From Brachionus manjavacas (Eukaryota; Rotifera; Eurotatoria; Ploima; Brachionidae): a stretch of 64,000 bases of DNA. Shown one piece after another: positions 1-10,138 of the stretch. The position numbers and the translations under genes are program-made. The DNA lies in assembly GCA_019054805.1 (NCBI GenBank), contig JAHQIY010000001.1, positions 4,168,501 through 4,232,500 of the forward strand, given 5' to 3'. Numbering within the stretch: position 1 is the stretch's first letter; each line of letters opens with the position of its first letter. Under the pieces are notes generated by a model. It was not told the origin of the DNA, ran no database searches, and saw only the letters and a list, made by a program, of their open reading frames with translations.

Positions 1-130
1 AGAAATCAAAATTTTAATAAGACAAAGAGATGGGCGAAGTTATCATTTTTAAGAGAATTAAATTTTTAAAGATTTTTCAAATAAATTCAAGAGTGTAAGT
101 TCATTAATCAAAAAAACTGACCGATCAACT

Positions 131-313
131 CCTTTTCCAGTACTATTTTTAGCAACGGCTCCGATCTGACACAGAGGTTACTGAATCGAGTTGATCATCT
201 ACAGTGCAATTATTACCCGGTTGGAGCCAGTTCACCTTTTTTATAATGTAAGGGGTTAAAATATTCGTCAAGTAACTGAGAGATATTTTTAGGATTTTTC
301 TTCCTCAGCGGGT
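131..313 (-). repeat. 5'-truncated SINE fragment
   Basis: Read on the minus strand, this stretch matches the body of the better-preserved SINE at 24228-24560. Shared blocks include the segment ACCCGCTGAGG just after the tRNA-like head, a block GTAGATGATCAACTCGAT, and CTCTGTGTCAGA followed by CGGAGCCGTTGCT. Similarity stops at about 313, where the tRNA-like head should begin, so the promoter half is missing. It is a dead copy. Confidence 0.75.
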
Positions 314-839
314 CTCCCATTTTAATATGAGAACTTCAGATCATTTTAATAATTTTTTAAAATCAATCTTTTTTAAAATAAATATTCAAAAAAAAAAAAC
401 TTAAAAAAGACTTTTATTCAAGTAAATATAATTTTAATAAATTAAATATTCTTAATTATTTAACAGCTATTATTTTTAATTGCCTAAATTTTTTTAATTT
501 GATATAGTTTTAATTTTTTAGCACTAAAATCTAATTAAACTGATTGTAAATTTTATAAATTGATGATCAATTGGTTGAGAAATCAACATAAATGGAACCT
601 TTTTTTTAACTTAAAGATGCGAATTAAGTCCCGGATCTTAGAGGATATAGTACCTTTCGTTTTCATTTCTTGCCAATTGACTTCGATAACCACCTGCTAA
701 ACACTTCTTATAATGATGTTCGAATTAATGAACTCAAAATCGAACATATTTTCGAAGAAAAATAAAAAGATAAACCTGAGAGAAAGATAGAATAAGAAGA
801 GTAAAAGTTTCTTATTTAAAGATTGTCTGATCTGACAAT
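314..839. other. AT-rich spacer
   Basis: No coding potential, RNA gene or clear repeat seen in this stretch. Confidence 0.5.
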
Positions 840-1681
840 TGTAATGTTTTTGATTTGATGCAAAATAAAAGATTTATTTATTAGGCTAAAATAGTTTATT
901 TAGAATCTTCTAACTAGAAAATGAATGCGTCGTCATCTTTTTTGTTGGCACTGTTGTTGTAAACGTCGCGTGCGTTGTCTCCCATGTACAGTAGGAATTT
1001 GGCCATTATCTGATCAGCGTCTTCTAGCTTTTAAGATTTCAGGTATAGGCCAAATTTTTCGGTCCATTTCGACCACCTTGATCCGATGGTGGACATGTCT
1101 CCGTGGTATTGAAATATGCCACATGCTGCTTCAATATTCATCCTGCGAGTTTTTGATTGCGTTTGAGTAATCATGTGAGTTTTTTATGAGTGTTGACGTC
1201 TATGCTATGATTGGTGTCGTTTTGTAGTGGTAATCGCTACTTCTTGTACTTGCTCTTCGTTTATCATATAGTTATCCTCGTCGCCAAATGTAATGTTTTT
1301 GATTTGGTGCAAAATAAAAGATTTATTTAATAGGCTAAAATAGTTTATCTAGAATCTTTTAACTAGAAAACGGCCGTTCTGAGCCGAAAATAAATATTAA
1401 TAAGATACTAAATAAGAAAGAAGAAAGGATGAAAAGAGAGAGAGAATAAAATAGAGCTAAACCAAACGACTAAAACTAAAATGTAAAAGAAATGACGCTA
1501 TAAATCATAAAGAGAAGAAATTAGAATAGAAGAAGAAAAATAGAAAAAAGTTAAAATTTAAAAGTTTATAAAATTTGATTTTAGAGAGGGAGGTTTAGTC
1601 AGCTGATAAGTTGGAGGTTCTCGCAAAAACATTCCAACTTAACATTGTGATTAGCAGCTGAAAAGCTACTACATCACAACA
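840..1681 (-). mobile_element. Deleted Gypsy-like LTR retrotransposon (LTR, PBS, gag fragment, partial LTR)
   Basis: An ~83 bp block occurs twice in direct orientation, at 840-922 and 1289-1373. Read on the minus strand, a putative full LTR runs from 1681 (TGTTGTGATG) to 1289 (ATTACA). It is followed by TTTGGCGACGAGGAT, placed where a primer-binding site belongs, and then by a gag-like reading stretch down to about 925. The second block would be the 3' end of the other LTR. Everything from mid-gag through pol to most of the 3' LTR is deleted. Flanks ACAAT (835-839) and ATAAT (1682-1686) resemble a decayed 5-bp target duplication. The Gypsy assignment rests on LTR layout and gag resemblance and is inference. 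Confidence 0.65.
925..1287 (-). pseudogene. Gag-like fragment of LTR element
   Basis: Minus-strand translation gives a capsid-like stretch with the spacing W-x2-W-x3-F-x2-YL, followed about 20 residues later by LLYMGDNARDVY. This resembles the N-terminal gag region of Gypsy-group retrotransposons. The reading is broken by stop codons upstream of the W-x2-W motif and one just after YLKS. It lies immediately downstream of a putative primer-binding site and ends at the partial LTR, so only a gag remnant is left. No protease or reverse transcriptase follows. Confidence 0.6.
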
Positions 1682-1686
1682 ATAAT

Positions 1687-2042
1687 GAATAGTTTAAAAT
1701 TACTGGTATTAATGATTGGAGGGTCATTTAAACCGAGAAAGTCATATAAACAACTTTCATTTCTGGGAAAAACATACAAAAGTCATTTAATACTAGGGTA
1801 AAGTCAATTAAAAAAAAATTGTTTTTTTAATCCAAAATTTATTGATTATTAATTATATTACAGATAAAAAATGTGACACAGAAATAAACGAATACAAAAA
1901 AAACTTTATTTTTTTTTAAACAAAACATAGCTAAGCTGTACCTTCTTACTTAAAAAAATCAAAATTTTTTGTTTGACTTTAACCAAGTACTATAAGACCT
2001 TACCAGATTTAAGAACTTTCCAAGATTCTTATTTGACTTTAC
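1687..2042. other. AT-rich spacer
   Basis: No gene, RNA or repeat recognised. Confidence 0.5.
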
Positions 2043-2190
2043 CCTTTAGCCATGATTGGACATAAACTAATAAATTACTTTGGTTTCGGAGAAGCGCACA
2101 ACATAGCGAAATGTCCAGTAAAAGATTCAATATGTGAAACGTGTTAGCAAAAAGGATACTAAACTCAAAAATGCTCAATTGTCGAAAAAT
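2043..2190 (+). pseudogene. Retroelement double zinc-knuckle relic
   Basis: One frame reads two consecutive CCHC-like knuckles. The first is Y-FG-F-GEA-H-NIAK-C, with both leading Cys residues mutated to Tyr and Phe. The second is C-ET-C-(stop)QKG-Y-(stop)TQK-C, with His replaced by Tyr. The spacing C-x2-C-x3/4-H-x4-C is that of retroelement Gag or LINE ORF1 proteins. Two in-frame stops and the lost zinc ligands show decay. Which element it came from cannot be told. Confidence 0.6.
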
Positions 2191-3611
2191 TTAAGTCACA
2201 AGAAAGATTAAAAAGAGAGAACTTTATATGGAATAAGACGAAATACAATCAAACTATGAATTCGACAAAACTGATTGTGATCAAAAAGAAAAGCCAAGCA
2301 TTTCTCAATATCAGACAGATAGAAACAGTAGTAATGATTCAAATTTAGGACCCAAACCAGTCTCTCAAATCCTTTAAATCCCATATTAGAAGACCATCTT
2401 CGGGATTTTTAAAAAGTTAACCATTTGAAAAATCAAGCCAACATTAATGAAAAATCCAAAATTTTTTTCCTATCAAAAAGCCAAATCAAGAGACGGCCTA
2501 AATTCGAGCCACAGCAAAGGAAGAATTACTAGATTTAGAGAATGAAGACAAAAATCCTTTCTAAAATAAAAAAGTGCATTAAAGGTATTTCAATTTGTAA
2601 AAAAGATAACCGGACTATCAAATAATAAATAAGATATTTTGAATTTTATCTTGTTTAATTTTTTATTAAAAAAAATAAAAAATAAAATAAATTCTTTTTT
2701 TAATCTGGAGGAGATTTAGCTCGCTATAAGTTAACAATCAACAATAATAAATAAATAAGAGTTATTAAAATATCAGATTTCTTTTAGCCAAATAAAAAAA
2801 AGGACCAATGCTTTCTTTAGGGCAAATTTTGTTCAATTGCTCCGTTTGCAAAATCATAGATTAAATAAGTATGTTTTACAATATAAAAAATATTTAAGTA
2901 AATGACTTGACTTTATTAGGCTACAGTGGTTCTCCAAAAAACTCAGAATTGGTAAAATTAACGGGTGCCCAATAATGCTTGTCCGAAACTTCAATTAGAA
3001 AAAAATTGATGATTAGATAATGATAATATTATGAAAATTTCTAAGTTTGATAAAAATTTTGTCTATTTTTCGAAAATAATAGTGGTTTTTTAAATTTTTT
3101 ATTTTTTCGCATGCTCTATGCTCAGGTGTGACACATAGCCTGACCCAAAATTGTCCTCCGTGATCAAGATAATTCGAATACAAGTATAATATATCAATTT
3201 GTAGAGAATTTTATCTTGATCAAAATGAGCAATTTTTTGTTTTAATCGGATGGTTTTTGAAGAAGTTATGTTAAAAAAACAACAAAATCTTAAGATTTTA
3301 TGAAAAAGTGAAAATTCAGTAAAATGATCGCTTTTTTCAAATTTCTTTCGACCAGAATTAGATATTGACCTGAAATTTTACACACATATTAAATAGAGAA
3401 TTAGCTATTGAATGAATAGCTAATTAATATTTTTGTTTGATTTAAAGCACTTTTTAAAGAGATTTTTTACATTAAAGGTATGGTCCCTTTCTTTGATAAA
3501 TATTTTAACGATTTTAATATAAAGCCGCTAAATTAAGTAGATCATTTAAAAGCTAAGATCCTAAGCTACAAAATAAAATATAATTTTTAATAGTTGTACA
3601 AGAATTTGATG
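2191..3611. other. AT-rich spacer
   Basis: No open frame of note, no RNA gene and no recognisable transposon domain. Two further codons of the zinc-knuckle frame may continue past 2190. Confidence 0.45.
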
Positions 3612-3812
3612 AAAAATAATTGAATAAAAATTAATAAAAATTTTATTTTTTTTAAATTTTGTTGTTATTTTATTTATGGCAATAAGCTCCTTTGGCTTCT
3701 TTACATAAAGAATAAGAGATGTTGAAGAAGCCAAAGGAGCTTATGGCCATAAATAAAATAACATCAAATTTAAAAAAAAATAAAATTTTTATCAATTTTA
3801 ATTCAATTATCT
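3612..3812. repeat. Foldback element with ~85 bp arms
   Basis: The two halves are near-perfect reverse complements around a loop of roughly 20-25 bp near 3703-3727. The arms meet at AAGCTCCTTTGGCTTCTT and its complement AAGAAGCCAAAGGAGCTT, and extend outward through TTATTTTATTTATGGC to ATAATTGAAT at the outer ends. The arms differ by a few substitutions and small indels. It could be a palindromic MITE or the product of an inverted duplication; no coding content. Confidence 0.8.
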
Positions 3813-3935
3813 TACGTAAATTTTATTCGATAAGGATATGTAATTTTACGTAAAATTACGTAAGCTTACATTAATATACGTAAATATTGGTAAAATTGTT
3901 CCTAAATTCTTACGGCTAAAAAAATGAGGATTTTG

Positions 3936-4152
3936 ATTTAAATTTAATTTATTAAATAAAAATTTTTAATTGGCTTCTTTTCCAAAATATTTAATTAATC
4001 TTATTATGAAATATTTAAAAAACTTTCAACATTCCATACCATTTCTTTCTTAATTTTATGTAAAATTACACAACTTTTGGTAAAATTTAGTAAAAATATA
4101 TTTTGGAAAAGAAGACAATTTTAAATTTTTATTTAATAAATTAAATTTAACC
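3936..4152. repeat. Second inverted-repeat element
   Basis: Outer arms of about 55 bp (3936-3992 and 4097-4152) are reverse complements, sharing TTAATTTATTAAATAAAAAT and TCTTTTCCAAAATAT. The middle and the preceding 100 bp contain TTACGTAA-type words that also dominate the terminal repeats of the mariner element at 48310-50587, so this may be a decayed relative. No coding content. Confidence 0.65.
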
Positions 4153-4740
4153 AAAAATATAAACAAACTCTAGATTTTTAAATTAATTACCCGAAAAATT
4201 TAAAAATTAAATAAGGTTTTTAGAGGGTAATAATTTTATGGTTAAATACACAATCACGAAAAATAATTATTTCGTAATTTTTTAGTCTAGATAAAAATAA
4301 AGAAGAAAATTTTACGCGAGTCGTCTGCCTGAAAACAAAAATTAACCATTAGAGCAAAAGAGAAAATTTAAAATTCAATGTCGACCAAGATTTTTAAAAT
4401 GTATTAATTAATAAAATAATTTAAGAACTGTTTGATGCACATAATAAGGAATTTAAATTTCCTTTTTTTCTTTATCTGAAAAATATATTTCAAAACAATT
4501 AAAACAGTCATTAAACTGGGAAAAATAAATTTTGAATCATTAATAAAGCCTCTGTGTAGAAATTCTCTCTTTTTTGAATTTTTTCTTTTCTTTAAACGAA
4601 TGTTTAGTTTTTTTTAAAGAGGATGATTTTTTTTATAAAGAGATATAAGACATAAAGCTATATGTAATTTCCAAGACAAGATAGAGAAAATTTTTTTTTA
4701 ATTTTTTATTCAATGACTAAAACTACATGAACAAAAAAAA
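4153..4740. other. AT-rich spacer
   Basis: Nothing recognised. Unlike the other three PYGG loci, no tRNA-Glu is found here downstream of the 4791-4994 gene. Confidence 0.5.
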
Positions 4741-4746
4741 TTTCTG

Positions 4747-4761
4747 GACTTTTTGAAAGTC
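4747..4761 (-). promoter_or_regulatory. 3' UTR hairpin of PYGG gene A
   Basis: In mRNA sense the sequence is GACTTT-CAA-AAAGTC: a perfect 6-bp stem with a 3-nt loop, 30 nt after the stop codon. Equivalent hairpins follow the other three family members at nearly the same distance. Role unknown. Confidence 0.55.
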
Positions 4762-4790
4762 GAGTTTTAGTTTTCGTCGGTAAAATTGAT

Positions 4791-4994
4791 TCAATATGGG
4801 AGTCCACCGAATGGAGACATTCCCATTGGAGAACCACCATATGGAGACAGACCCATTGGAGAACCACCGTATGGAGACATACCCATCGGAGCACCACCGT
4901 AAGGCGAACCATATTGTTGGCATGGATTAACTGGCACTACTGGTATGCAGCACTCTTGTTTTGGTTGGCAACATTTGCTTTTTCCACAACCCAT
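4791..4994 (-). CDS. PYGG-repeat small protein, copy A (67 aa)
   Basis: Intronless. The N-terminus MGCGKSK fits the N-myristoylation pattern (Gly2, Ser6, Lys7) with Cys3 available for palmitoylation, so a membrane-anchored protein is likely by inference. Residues 8-25 are Cys- and Pro-rich (CC, CC, PVVPV, NPC). From about residue 31 there are three tandem copies of a 10-residue unit, [ASP]-P-M-G-[LM]-SPYGG, ending PFGGLPY. The unit corresponds to a 30-bp in-phase DNA repeat, which keeps other frames open too; the frame chosen is the one conserved at all four loci with the same ATG and the same upstream promoter block. I do not recognise the family. Unlike copies B-D it lacks a neighbouring tRNA-Glu. 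It lies 370 bp beyond the start of the MORN gene, same strand. Confidence 0.8.
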   Translation of the reverse strand: MGCGKSKCCQPKQECCIPVVPVNPCQQYGSPYGGAPMGMSPYGGSPMGLSPYGGSPMGMSPFGGLPY

Positions 4995-5080
4995 TTTTTG
5001 CTTTAAGACTTTGATTTTTTGCTTTATTTAAATTTGTATTTTTCTCAAGTTGATGAGTTTACAATAACTCGTCAACTACT

Positions 5081-5114
5081 TTTTATATACAATACAAATA
5101 AATGAAGCGTTTTA
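5081..5114 (-). promoter_or_regulatory. Conserved promoter block of PYGG gene A
   Basis: Reads, in gene sense, AACGCTTCATTTATTTGTAT followed directly by a TATA box GTATATAAAA. The same block lies about 90-120 bp upstream of the ATG of all four family members. Confidence 0.65.
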
Positions 5115-5361
5115 TTATTTTGCTCAGTAACATATCAAAAAACTAGTTATGAAATATCAAATTTTTATCTTAGTTGATAAAATGGCTAAATGATTGACAA
5201 TTCCAAACTAATAAAATATTTTCATCAAATATTTTAACTTAATTTACAATTTTCGAACTATGCTCATTATTAATTTGAGAACCTTTTGTCGCTTTTTTTA
5301 TTTTTATTAATTGTAGAAAATAAAAATATTATTTAAAAATATTTATTCAAAATAAAAAAAA

Positions 5362-5796
5362 TTACATAGACAATTTAAATTTGAGTCTATTTGCCGTTTC
5401 TCCACTGAATTTTCCAGTCCATATTTGCCCTGATGGATCTTTGAAATAGCCTTTTCCGACTATCTTACAATCTTTAAACTCTCCTTGATAACATGATCCA
5501 TTTGGCCATCGATAAATTCCCACTCCTTCAAATTTTCCATCCACAAAATCACCTTCGTATTTGCACCCTGATTGATGCTCAAAAACTCCTTTTCCATTCA
5601 ATTTATTCTTTGACCAATTTCCTGAATAAACACTACCATCTTTGCTGGTCAAAACACCAAAGCCACTTCGCTCAATTGATCCACCGGCGATTGTCTCGTA
5701 CTCGCCATCATAAACATCTTCGTTAGCGAATACAAACTTACCGCTCTTTTTCAATTCATTATTCGTTTCTCTCTCTTCTTTCTTATCCTTAACCAT
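5362..5796 (-). CDS. MORN-repeat protein (144 aa)
   Basis: Single-exon gene beginning MVKDKKEE. After a charged N-terminus (residues 1-25) come about five MORN repeats, recognisable by Y-x-G-x-[FWY]-x(3-6)-G-x-G patterns: YDGEYE near 29, YSGNW near 57, YEGDF near 79, YQGEF near 103 and WTGKF near 127, each separated by ~23 residues. MORN repeats form beta-hairpin solenoids that bind phospholipids or proteins, and short all-MORN proteins are found with axonemes, apical junctions and membranes. The length suits a small MORN protein, but orthology cannot be fixed by eye. The ATG chosen is the first in frame. Its start lies only 64 bp from the stop of the upstream GPCR gene on the same strand; that closeness reflects compactness and is not evidence of an operon. 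Confidence 0.9.
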   Translation of the reverse strand: MVKDKKEERETNNELKKSGKFVFANEDVYDGEYETIAGGSIERSGFGVLTSKDGSVYSGNWSKNKLNGKGVFEHQSGCKYEGDFVDGKFEGVGIYRWPNGSCYQGEFKDCKIVGKGYFKDPSGQIWTGKFSGETANRLKFKLSM

Positions 5797-5860
5797 TTTT
5801 TCTAATTCTAGAAAAAATTTTTTTTCAAAATTTCAAAAATTATGTTCACATGGAAACTAG

Positions 5861-6943
5861 TCAAAACCTCTCTTGCAAACATTTTCTTCTCCTAATAAGC
5901 TGCCTCATAAATTTGAGTCTGTAGGTGTAAACCAATGGGTTGAGCAAACAGCTGATCATAATAAAAATAATTGAAAAATTTCGTACCATCGAAATAGTTT
6001 GATAAGTATTGATTCCTCTTAATATTTCATAGCTAGTCAGTGAGATATAGGGAAACCATGAAGACAAAAAAATGAAAAAAATAACACTTTGGACTTTTAA
6101 AATGTGGAGCTTGGCCGGCTTATGCCTGTTAATTTTAATCAAGTTCAATAAACGCAGAGTTATTGAACTTTTAAGCCGACTGAGCAAACTATTTGATATT
6201 ATTTGATTATTATCTATGAATGAAATATCTGAATTGCTGACGAAATTTTCGCCAATTATGAACATGTTTTCTTTGGCCGAGCGCCTATTCTTGTTACCTA
6301 GAACATGATTGAGTACCTTTAGATGAGATCTTTTGACATAGTGGTAGATGTACAAGTAAAGGATGCTAGTGACCACGGACATTGAGAAAAAAATGACATT
6401 ATTTACAATTATGTAAATGCTGGGAATGACACTGTTTAAAGCACAGTCACATTCGGTGCGAAAGTGATTCCAGCCAAAGAATATGGGAGAATAGGAGAAA
6501 CACACAGCCAGGACTGTGATTATGATGTTTAGAAAAAGAGAGTAGTTGAGACGAATTATTTTTTTGTACATAGTGGTCCATTTGACGCAGATCAGTCTCT
6601 CAATGGCAATAATGGCGTTTAGCTTGACCATCATTAAGCCGATAAAATACAAAAAGCAGTATTTGAAAAGACAAAAAAAATGGTCCTGATTGGCACCGAA
6701 GCAAGTCGATACTGCGACCAGAAAGCTGGACAAGGCGGCTAGAATGTTGTAAACCAGAAGGAGTATAAAGCAGTAGTTTGTGAAGGTCCATGTTGTGGTC
6801 TTTTCTTTAAAGTAGATAATTAATACAGCAGAATTAACTGTGAATATAATGGTGCCAAAAATTACGAAAACAATGACCAAAATTGAATTTGCATCGAATA
6901 AATAGCAACCAGATATGTTGGATTGTAAGCAAGAAAAATTCAT
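5861..6943 (-). CDS. Rhodopsin-family (class A) G-protein-coupled receptor (360 aa)
   Basis: Intronless seven-helix receptor. The short N-terminus carries N-glycosylation sequons (N2-F-S, N9-I-S). TM1 includes VNSAVLIIYF. TM3 ends in IAIERLICV, an ERL variant of the E/DRY motif. A Cys pair (the CLFKYC region before TM3 and the CDC region in ECL2) can form the class A disulphide. TM6 carries SWFPY in place of CWxP, and TM7 ends LLNPLVYTY, the NPxxY motif. The short basic tail (RQLIRRRKC) may form helix 8 with a palmitoylatable Cys. The TM7 position that holds retinal-binding Lys in opsins is Met, so it is not an opsin. It probably couples a peptide or small ligand to G proteins at the plasma membrane; the ligand is unknown. 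Confidence 0.9.
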   Translation of the reverse strand: MNFSCLQSNISGCYLFDANSILVIVFVIFGTIIFTVNSAVLIIYFKEKTTTWTFTNYCFILLLVYNILAALSSFLVAVSTCFGANQDHFFCLFKYCFLYFIGLMMVKLNAIIAIERLICVKWTTMYKKIIRLNYSLFLNIIITVLAVCFSYSPIFFGWNHFRTECDCALNSVIPSIYIIVNNVIFFSMSVVTSILYLYIYHYVKRSHLKVLNHVLGNKNRRSAKENMFIIGENFVSNSDISFIDNNQIISNSLLSRLKSSITLRLLNLIKINRHKPAKLHILKVQSVIFFIFLSSWFPYISLTSYEILRGINTYQTISMVRNFSIIFIMISCLLNPLVYTYRLKFMRQLIRRRKCLQERF

Positions 6944-7501
6944 TTTTTAATATTTAAAAAATAAAATTTAATATTTTCTAGCAGAGGGAACGAAAAAAAA
7001 GGTGTTTTTTTGCTAAAATAATTTATTAGAATCATAAATCATCAGGAAATGCGTCACATTGAAATCCAAAATTTAAATTCTAAAAAAGAAAAATATATAT
7101 TTAATCTACTGTAAATAAAATTTTGAACCAGCTTGTTTATTACTCTATTAATAGTGTAACAAAATCAGAAAAAATATATATAAAAAAAAAAAACATATTG
7201 TATTTATCAATAAAACGATGAGATGGGCGTCTTCTTACACTGGAACTAGGTGAAAGAGTTAAACATAATCTTGATCCGATTGTAAACAAATCTAAATTTT
7301 AGTTAACAATGTATTGAAATAATCTTTAATTTGAAAGCTGAAATTATTTTAAAGTTTTTTGTCTAGGCAGGCTTTGGGATTTGTTATGAAGATGCAAAAA
7401 ACTTTATAGTAAAACGGATATAAAAATAATGAATTTCTGAGAAATTTAAAGAAAACTTTTTAAGAAATTTGGTTCTAAAGTTGGGAGAGCAAAAAAATAT
7501 T

Positions 7502-7573
7502 TTCCCACACCGGGAATTGAACCCGGGCCGCCTGCGTGAAAGGCAGGAATCCTAACCACTAGACCATATGGGA
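7502..7573 (-). tRNA. tRNA-Glu (UUC anticodon)
   Basis: A 72-nt cloverleaf including the discriminator A. The acceptor arm TCCCATA pairs with TGTGGGA. The anticodon arm CCTGC-CTTTCAC-GCAGG gives anticodon TTC, and the T arm is CCCGG-GTTCAAT-TCCGG-like with an intact box B. The 3' flank carries a run of seven T, a pol III terminator. It lies about 107 bp past the 3' hairpin of PYGG gene B on the same strand. Confidence 0.97.
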
Positions 7574-7679
7574 ATACATTATTACAAAGCAAATTGCTTT
7601 TAATGAAGTTAAAAAATAATGTTTTTGTTTTAATTTTTATTTAACAAAGATTTAAGTTACAGGAACAAAAATATATCTG

Positions 7680-7694
7680 AACTTTTTGAAAGTC
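7680..7694 (-). promoter_or_regulatory. 3' UTR hairpin of PYGG gene B
   Basis: In gene sense GACTTT-CAA-AAAGTT: the same hairpin as copy A with the outermost base pair lost, 33 nt after the stop codon. Confidence 0.5.
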
Positions 7695-7727
7695 AAGATT
7701 TTGTTTTTTAGCCTGTGTAAAGTTTAT

Positions 7728-7970
7728 TTAATATGGGAGTCCTCCGAAGGGAGACGTACCTATCGGAGTGTATGGAGGAAGGCTCATTGGAGAACCACCG
7801 TATGGAGACATACCCATTGGAGGACCACCGTATGGAGACAGACCCATTGGAGGACCACCGTATGGAGACAGACCCATTGGAGCACCACCGTAAGGCGAAC
7901 CATATTGTTGGCATGGATCAACTGGAACTACTGGAATACAGCATTTGTTTTTGCTTTTTCCACAACCCAT
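7728..7970 (-). CDS. PYGG-repeat small protein, copy B (80 aa)
   Basis: Same architecture as the 4791-4994 gene: MGCGKSKNK acylation-type N-terminus, CC-IPVVPVDPC segment, then the 10-residue unit [ASP]-P-M-G-[LM]-SPYGG three times. A degenerate fourth unit (SPMSLPPYTPIGT) follows, and the end is SPFGGLPY. Intronless. Together with the tRNA at 7502-7573 it makes a ~645 bp cassette (7451-8094) repeated almost unchanged at 9863-10562, where two more repeat units are present. Promoter block and 3' hairpin are conserved. Function not recognised. The N-terminal Gly-Cys and lack of a transmembrane segment suggest a dually acylated protein of the inner membrane face. Confidence 0.82.
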   Translation of the reverse strand: MGCGKSKNKCCIPVVPVDPCQQYGSPYGGAPMGLSPYGGPPMGLSPYGGPPMGMSPYGGSPMSLPPYTPIGTSPFGGLPY

Positions 7971-8056
7971 TTTTTTGCTTTACGATTTTGATTTTTTGCT
8001 TTACTTAAATTTGTATTTTTCTCAAATTGGTGAGTTTACAATATCTAGTCAACTAC

Positions 8057-8090
8057 TTTTTATATACAATACAAATAAATGAAGCGTTTT
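8057..8090 (-). promoter_or_regulatory. Conserved promoter block of PYGG gene B
   Basis: In gene sense AAAACGCTTCATTTATTTGT then GTATATAAAA (TATA box). Identical order and spacing to the other copies. Confidence 0.65.
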
Positions 8091-8094
8091 GCTA

Positions 8095-9862
8095 ATTCAT
8101 TATGTAAGCTTTCATTTGGCAAAAAATTTAATCTTTAGACTATGGTTTCACAGCATTTAGATTTTAAAATTTTTCCCTAATGTTTTCTTAATTCAGCAAA
8201 TTTAAATTTTTTTTTAAATTTATTTTACGTTTTTTTCTTTAAAAATTATTTAAAATTTTCAGTATGGTAACACAGCCTAAATGTATTTAATGTAAATTCG
8301 GTGACGTAATTTGAAAAACCGAAATATATCAGTCGTTTTATTTTTTTTTTAACAGCCCACATATTCTTGAAGAGAGGAATCCAAATATATATATGAAATA
8401 TTTTTAAAAAATTTTTTAAACCTTTTTTTTTTTAATTCAAAGTTTTTTTTCGGCTAATTCGGTAGAATCTTTCAAATTAGTAATTATGTTTGACAATTTT
8501 TGATCCGATGACGGAACAAGTTTGAACTGACGTTATTTGCTTATCGTTTTCAGTGGGTCTTAATTAGCAGAAAATAATTTTACTAGAATTTTAAGATAGC
8601 CGATGGGTCCGTTGTCTAATGTTGTTATTTTTTATGGGTTAAGAAGTTAATGAGGTATCACGTCAATACCCAAAAATCCCACCCATTTACCCCTTAAAAT
8701 AAAATATTTAACATAATTAGACTGAAAGGACAAAAATGATGACAATGACGTCATTTTTATGAAAAATTTAAAATTTTTTTTCTCCTTTTTTTACAAAAAT
8801 AATTTGATTTTATTTGATAAAAATATTCATTCTGTATTATCAAAAATCGTCAATATTTTATAAAAATGAATCAGAACAAACAATTGCGAAATATAATTCA
8901 TAAATTAACCATCAATTTTCAATATATATTTAAATTTTGAAATTATTAATTATATATTTTTAATACATTTTTTAATTTAATATTCTAAAATTTCGTTTTG
9001 TCATATTTTAAACTTTTTTTTTTTTTCAATTTCAAATAAATAGCTCTGCTCCAGATAAAAAATTGCTTTCAATTTCACTATCCCATTTTTTTAAGGGTTT
9101 AAAAGCAATAAATATCTCATTTATTTTTAATTCATTTTTACTTATTATTTCGATATCCAAAAGAAAGAATATATCATTTCATTGGTTAATAATTGAATAT
9201 CCATATCAAAAAAATAATTTTCTTTTCCCATCAATTAATTATTTCATTTTGAACAATTCCAAAAATATTATTGATAAATTCTGATTAAAAATCAATTCAT
9301 GATACTTTGAAAATGAACAATTGAAAGAAAATTGATTTTGTTTAATTAACTTAAGACTTAGACCGTGATTATTTTTTTTAATTAATACGATTTTTAATTA
9401 TTTAATTAGGCGATAGACTTTCATAAATAATTAAAATGAGAGGCTCTAAAAATTAAACATTATTTTGGCAGATTCAAAACGTTTTATTGATTATAAGCAT
9501 AATTATATTTTGGTTTACAAATTAAAGAACATGATTAAAAATTAAAAAATTTTATTTGAAAAAAAGGAATATTACAAACAAATAAAAATTTAAACCAGAA
9601 TTTTATCTATCTAATCATTATCAGATCTAATCATTAGACAAAAAAAAATTTTAAAAACAGAATCGTTTATAAAATTATAAAATCTGTAAAAATTTTTCCT
9701 AAAACATATTTTAAATTAACTTTTTCAATTAAAATTTACAAGCGATCTATATTTTGAACAAATGTTATTTGAAAAATTTGAAATTAAACATTTTATGACA
9801 CCGCGATTTTAATCGGTTGAACTGCGTAATTTTATTAATAAAATACAAATTAAATAATAAAG
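8095..9862. other. AT-rich spacer between PYGG cassettes
   Basis: No convincing gene, RNA or transposon domain. The longest open frame (around 9063-9284) starts at a non-ATG codon, is nearly all Ile, Phe, Lys and Asn, and looks random. Confidence 0.5.
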
Positions 9863-9912
9863 GAAACTTTTTAAGAAATTTGGTTCTAAAATTGGGTGAG
9901 CAAAAAAATATT

Positions 9913-9984
9913 TTCCCACACCGGGAATTGAACCCGGGCCGCCTGCGTGAAAGGCAGGAATCCTAACCACTAGACCATATGGGA
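9913..9984 (-). tRNA. tRNA-Glu (UUC anticodon)
   Basis: Identical in all 72 positions to the copy at 7502-7573, with the same T-run terminator. It sits at the same distance downstream of PYGG gene C as its twin does from gene B, because the whole cassette is duplicated. Confidence 0.97.
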
Positions 9985-10090
9985 ATACATTATTACAAAG
10001 CAAATTGCTTTTAATGAAGTTAAAAAATAATGTTTTTGTTTTAATTTTTATTTAACAAAGATTTAAGTTACAGGAACAAAAATATATCTG

Positions 10091-10105
10091 AACTTTTTGA
10101 AAGTC
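10091..10105 (-). promoter_or_regulatory. 3' UTR hairpin of PYGG gene C
   Basis: Same stem and CAA loop as in gene B, at the same distance (33 nt) after the stop. Confidence 0.5.
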
Positions 10106-10138
10106 AAGATTTTGTTTTTTAGCCTGTGTAAAGTTTAT

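Noticed and set aside
925..1170. Plus-strand open frame rich in Cys, Arg and Trp
   Set aside because: It is the antisense of the gag-like stretch read on the minus strand, which has recognisable spacing of Trp and Tyr residues and an adjacent LTR.
5861..6943. Opsin identity for the GPCR
   Set aside because: The TM7 position corresponding to the retinal Lys is Met, and the WxP and DRY-region motifs differ.
5362..6943. Operon of the GPCR and MORN genes
   Set aside because: The 64-bp gap is short, but no trans-splice acceptor or shared function supports it, and the whole region is compact.
9063..9284. 73-codon frame
   Set aside because: Non-ATG start, composition of random AT-rich DNA, no conservation in the window.
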